Source: an uncultured bacterium (GTDB lineage: Bacteria; Armatimonadota; Zipacnadia; Zipacnadales; Zipacnadaceae). Taken from it: a DNA stretch of 15,766 bases. The DNA is taken from positions 1 through 15,766 of the forward strand of contig CALFVE010000274.1 in the NCBI GenBank assembly GCA_937928475.1. The letters run 5' to 3'. How positions within the stretch are numbered: position 1 is the stretch's first letter; each line of letters begins with the position of its first letter. Below the pieces are notes generated by a model. That model saw only the letters and a list, made by a program, of their open reading frames with translations, had not been told where the DNA came from and made no database searches. The translations under genes were made by a program, and so were the position numbers. Below, piece by piece: positions 12,919-15,766 of the stretch.

Positions 12919-15228
12919 GTGGCCAAGAAAGCAATCATAGTCGAATCTCCTGCCAAGACCCGGACCTTGGCTCGCTTCCTGGGCGACGAGTACGCGTTGC
13001 TGGCCAGTCGCGGGCACGTCCGGGATCTACCCGAGAAAGACCTGGCTGTGGATGTCCAACGGGACTTTCGCCCCAGGTACGAGGTAATCCCGGCCCAAAG
13101 AAAGACCATTAAGGCGCTCCAGGAGGCCCTGAAGGGGATTGAGGAGGTCTACCTGGCCTCCGACCCCGACCGCGAGGGGGAGGCCATCGCCTGGCACCTG
13201 ACTCAGGTGCTCAAGGTCCCCCACGCTCGGCGTATCGCGTTCAACGAGATCACTGAACAGGCGGTACGGGAAGCCCTGCGGCATCCGCGAGACCTGGACA
13301 TGCGCCTGGTGAACGCGCAGCAGGCCCGGCGGGTGCTCGACCGGCTGGTGGGTTACGAGATCAGCCCGCTGCTCTGGCGGATCATGGGCCGAGGCACCGC
13401 CGCAGGCCTCAGCGCCGGGCGGGTGCAGTCAGTGGCCTTGCGGCTGATCGTGGACCGCGAGCGGGAGATTTTGGCCTTCGTCCCCGAGGAGTACTGGAGC
13501 ATCACCGCGCTGCTCACCCCCCTCGATCGGGAGGCTCCCTTCAGCGCCGAACTGAAGGAAAAGAGCGGCGAGAAGATCGAGATCAAATCCGAGGCGGAGG
13601 CCCAGGCCGTTGTCGCCGAACTGGAACAGCAGGAGTACGTGGTGGGTGAGTTTGAGGAGAAGGACCGCCGGCGCAGTCCCCCGCCTCCTTTCATCACTTC
13701 GACTCTGCAGCGAGCGGCTGCCTCGGAGCTGGGCTTCTCCGCCAGCAAGACCATGCGCATCGCCCAGCAACTGTATGAGGGCGTGGCACTGGACGGCGAT
13801 ACCGTGGGACTCATCACCTACATGCGTACCGACTCCACGCGGGTGGCGGCGCCGGCGCGGGAGCAGGCCGTTGCTTACCTGAAGCAGCGATATGGGGATC
13901 AGTACGTCGGCCCCGGGGTGCGGGGGAAGACCGCCAAGGGTGCCCAGGAGGCCCACGAGTGCATTCGTCCCACCTCGGTCTTCCGCACCCCCGAGCAGAT
14001 GACGCGGGCCCTGGACGCCGACCAGGCGCGCCTGTACGAACTGATCTGGCGGCGGTTTATCGCCAGCCAGATGGCTCCGGCGATCTACCACCAGCGGGGG
14101 GCGGATATCCTGGCGGGTCCGTACCTGCTGCGGGCCACCAGTTCGCAACTAGTCTTCCCCGGCTTCCTCACCGTGCTACCCGACCGGGAGAAGGAAGACC
14201 AGAACAGGGTCCCCATCCTCCACGTGGGGGAGGTTCTCCGCCTGCTGGGCCTGACGCCGGAACAGCATTGGACCCAGCCGCCGCCGCGCTACAACGAGGC
14301 CTCGCTAGTCCAGGCCTTGGAGGAGAAGGGTATCGGACGGCCTAGCACGTACGCGCCCACCATCGAGACCTTGCGGGTGCGCAAGTATGTGCAGATGGAG
14401 AAACGCAACTTCGTGCCCACCCGCCTGGGCATCGCGGTGTGCGACTACCTGGTGGACAACTTCCCCACCATCATGGATGTGGAGTTCACCGCCCGCATGG
14501 AGGAGGACCTGGATACCGTCGAGCAGGGGGAACGGGACTGGGTGGCGCTGCTCCGCGACTTCTACGCAGGCTTTGCGGAGCGGTTGGCCGAGGTCCAGAG
14601 CCGGGAGCCCGAAGTCTTGGAGGGCGAAACCTGCCCGGAGTGCGGCGGGCGGCTGCTGGTACGCTATTCGGCTTTCGGCAAGTTCGCGGGCTGCGAGAGT
14701 TACCCGGAATGCACGTATAAGCGGGACCTCTCCGGGTCGCCTCTCGCTGAGGAGGGAGAAGCAGAGGAACTGGAGGAGCCCTGTCCCGAGTGTGGGGGCA
14801 AACTCCTGGTACGGCGCTCGCGGTGGGGAAGGTTTGCCGGCTGCGCCAACTACCCGGAATGCACGTATAAGCGCGACCTCTCCGACCGGGGGGAGAAACG
14901 GCCGCCGCCGAAGCAGTTGGAGGAGACCTGCCCCGAATGCGGCGCCCCGCTAGTGCAGCGTCCTGGGCGCTGGGGTCCCTTCGTCGGGTGCAGCGCTTAT
15001 CCCAAGTGCCGCTATATCAAGGGCGGAGAAGGGCGCAAGCCGCGCGCCCTGCCCACCGACCTGGCCTGTGAGCGGTGCGGGAAGCCGTTAGTCTTGCGCA
15101 GTGGCAAGCGGGGCCGGTTCCTGGGCTGCTCCGCCTATCCCCGCTGCCGCTTCACGCGGGAGGCGACGGCCGAGGAACTGGCGGCCATCGAGGCACAGAC
15201 AGGACCCGCGGCGGAGAAGGGGGAATAG
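12919..15228 (+). CDS. topA: DNA topoisomerase I (type IA) with four C4 zinc ribbons
   Basis: Relaxes negatively supercoiled DNA by single-strand passage. The Toprim domain starts with AIIVESPAKT (Glu9) and carries SDPDREGEAIAWHL (Asp82, Asp84, Glu86). The catalytic tyrosine is Tyr301 in LITYMRTDSTRVA. The conserved LIWRRFIASQMAPA and GIGRPSTYAPTIETL segments complete the type IA core. The C-terminus has four CxxC...C(x5)C zinc ribbons: Cys572/575/592/598, 622/625/642/648, 671/674/691/697 and 717/720/737/743. These bind single-stranded DNA and in some homologues RNA polymerase. The 769-aa length is normal for a bacterial TopA with such a tail. Translation starts at GTG (12919), giving MAKKAIIVESPAKT; no ribosome binding site is visible. 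The next gene begins 6 bp after the stop. Confidence 0.97.
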   Translation: MAKKAIIVESPAKTRTLARFLGDEYALLASRGHVRDLPEKDLAVDVQRDFRPRYEVIPAQRKTIKALQEALKGIEEVYLASDPDREGEAIAWHLTQVLKVPHARRIAFNEITEQAVREALRHPRDLDMRLVNAQQARRVLDRLVGYEISPLLWRIMGRGTAAGLSAGRVQSVALRLIVDREREILAFVPEEYWSITALLTPLDREAPFSAELKEKSGEKIEIKSEAEAQAVVAELEQQEYVVGEFEEKDRRRSPPPPFITSTLQRAAASELGFSASKTMRIAQQLYEGVALDGDTVGLITYMRTDSTRVAAPAREQAVAYLKQRYGDQYVGPGVRGKTAKGAQEAHECIRPTSVFRTPEQMTRALDADQARLYELIWRRFIASQMAPAIYHQRGADILAGPYLLRATSSQLVFPGFLTVLPDREKEDQNRVPILHVGEVLRLLGLTPEQHWTQPPPRYNEASLVQALEEKGIGRPSTYAPTIETLRVRKYVQMEKRNFVPTRLGIAVCDYLVDNFPTIMDVEFTARMEEDLDTVEQGERDWVALLRDFYAGFAERLAEVQSREPEVLEGETCPECGGRLLVRYSAFGKFAGCESYPECTYKRDLSGSPLAEEGEAEELEEPCPECGGKLLVRRSRWGRFAGCANYPECTYKRDLSDRGEKRPPPKQLEETCPECGAPLVQRPGRWGPFVGCSAYPKCRYIKGGEGRKPRALPTDLACERCGKPLVLRSGKRGRFLGCSAYPRCRFTREATAEELAAIEAQTGPAAEKGE
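14701..14884 (+). repeat. Near-identical 34-nt copies in zinc ribbons 1 and 2 of topA
   Basis: Bases 14701-14734 and 14851-14884 differ at a single position and are exactly 150 bp (50 codons) apart. Both code for YPECTYKRDLS at the end of a ribbon. The rest of the two ribbons is similar in protein but has diverged in DNA; ribbons 3 and 4 lack this DNA identity. Confidence 0.9.
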
Positions 15229-15234
15229 CAGGAC

Positions 15235-15766
15235 ATGGACTCGGCCCAGGCGCCGCGGCGGCTCGATTCCCTGCTCCTGCCCGCGGCCGTCTTCTTGGTG
15301 ACCTTCAGCGTGCTGGTTTTCGAGGTGGCGCTAACCCGCGCCTTCTCGGTCCTGCTTCGCTATCACTTTGTCTTCCTGGCGGTATCGCTGGCCATCTGCG
15401 GCCTGGGTCTGGGTGGTCTGCTCGACTATCTGCTGCGCCGCCGCTACCCCGGCTGGGCGGAGGCGCGGACGGCTCTAGCCGTGCCCGTCTTGCTGCTCGC
15501 CGTGCTTTATCCCTTGGCGGTTGTGCTGCTCTTTGCCACTCCGCTGTCGGTGCGACTGACCTCGCTGTGGGTGCTCACCGGCGTTTGCCTGCCCCCGTTC
15601 GTGTGCGCTGGTGTGTTTGTCAGTCACCTCTTCGCCCAATACAGCGCGGCCAGCGGTTACTTGTACTTCGCCGACCTGGTGGGAGCGGCGCTGGGGGCCA
15701 TCGGCGTCATCGCCGTTTTGCAGGCGGTGGGCGGCGTCAACGCTGCGGTTGTCTGTGGGCTGGTGG
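15235..15766 (+). CDS. Polytopic membrane protein, spermidine-synthase-like membrane domain (3' end cut off)
   Basis: The visible 177 residues hold about five hydrophobic helices (roughly 15-36, 43-66, 80-101, 107-130 and 146-176). FEVALTRAFSVLLRY early on and YFADLVGAALGA (144-155) match the membrane half of large proteins annotated as spermidine-synthase-like or SAM-binding, which usually have a cytoplasmic methyltransferase-like domain after the helices. That second half lies beyond the window, so neither its presence nor its motifs can be checked. The start is ATG at 15235, with AAGGGGGA about 10 bases upstream overlapping the end of topA. The 6-bp gap implies co-transcription with topA. 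The substrate is unknown. Confidence 0.75.
   Translation, partial: MDSAQAPRRLDSLLLPAAVFLVTFSVLVFEVALTRAFSVLLRYHFVFLAVSLAICGLGLGGLLDYLLRRRYPGWAEARTALAVPVLLLAVLYPLAVVLLFATPLSVRLTSLWVLTGVCLPPFVCAGVFVSHLFAQYSAASGYLYFADLVGAALGAIGVIAVLQAVGGVNAAVVCGLV

Overview
This is a GC-rich bacterial chromosomal segment. It has dense genes, eleven supported coding regions (two cut by the window edges), mostly short gaps, and no sign of phage, transposon, CRISPR, rRNA or tRNA. The housekeeping genes (rimO, gltX, dprA, topA) are recognisable and look full length apart from the truncated rimO. The remaining genes are mainly exported or membrane proteins of poorly described families. The dprA-topA order and a topoisomerase tail with four zinc ribbons occur in several high-GC phyla. 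I lean weakly towards an uncultured lineage of the Armatimonadota/Chloroflexota type, but the sequence alone does not settle this.

Layout. Bases 1-2852: the end of rimO (ribosomal protein S12 methylthiotransferase) and gltX (glutamyl-tRNA synthetase), both on the plus strand. Bases 2879-3994: a minus-strand gene, convergent with gltX, for an exported protein with a C-terminal membrane anchor. Bases 4141-5408: a divergent plus-strand gene for a secreted SGNH/GDSL-type hydrolase with an N-terminal beta-sandwich-like region. Its strong-looking promoter lies so close to the ATG that the mRNA may be leaderless. A 10-bp hairpin follows it.

Bases 5603-11618: a run of four envelope genes that starts at a perfect-consensus sigma70 promoter (TTGACA-17-TATAAT) and ends at an intrinsic terminator. 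They encode an exported TPR repeat protein, an exported M16-family protein that has lost its zinc-binding motif, an exported PQQ-type beta-propeller with three Met-Pro-Gly-rich segments, and a small LapA-like membrane protein with a coiled coil. The first two genes are almost certainly co-transcribed. There is a 108-bp gap with a hairpin before the third, and the fourth follows closely.

Bases 11755-15766: dprA (DNA uptake and recombination mediator), topA (DNA topoisomerase I with four C4 zinc ribbons, two sharing a near-identical 34-nt stretch), and the start of a polytopic membrane protein resembling the membrane domain of spermidine-synthase-like proteins.

The best candidate for something undescribed is the TPR / inactive-M16 / Met-Pro-Gly propeller / LapA cluster. 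All four products point to the cell envelope, and the propeller's low-complexity segments and the protease's lost active site are both visible in the sequence. A joint function is inference only.
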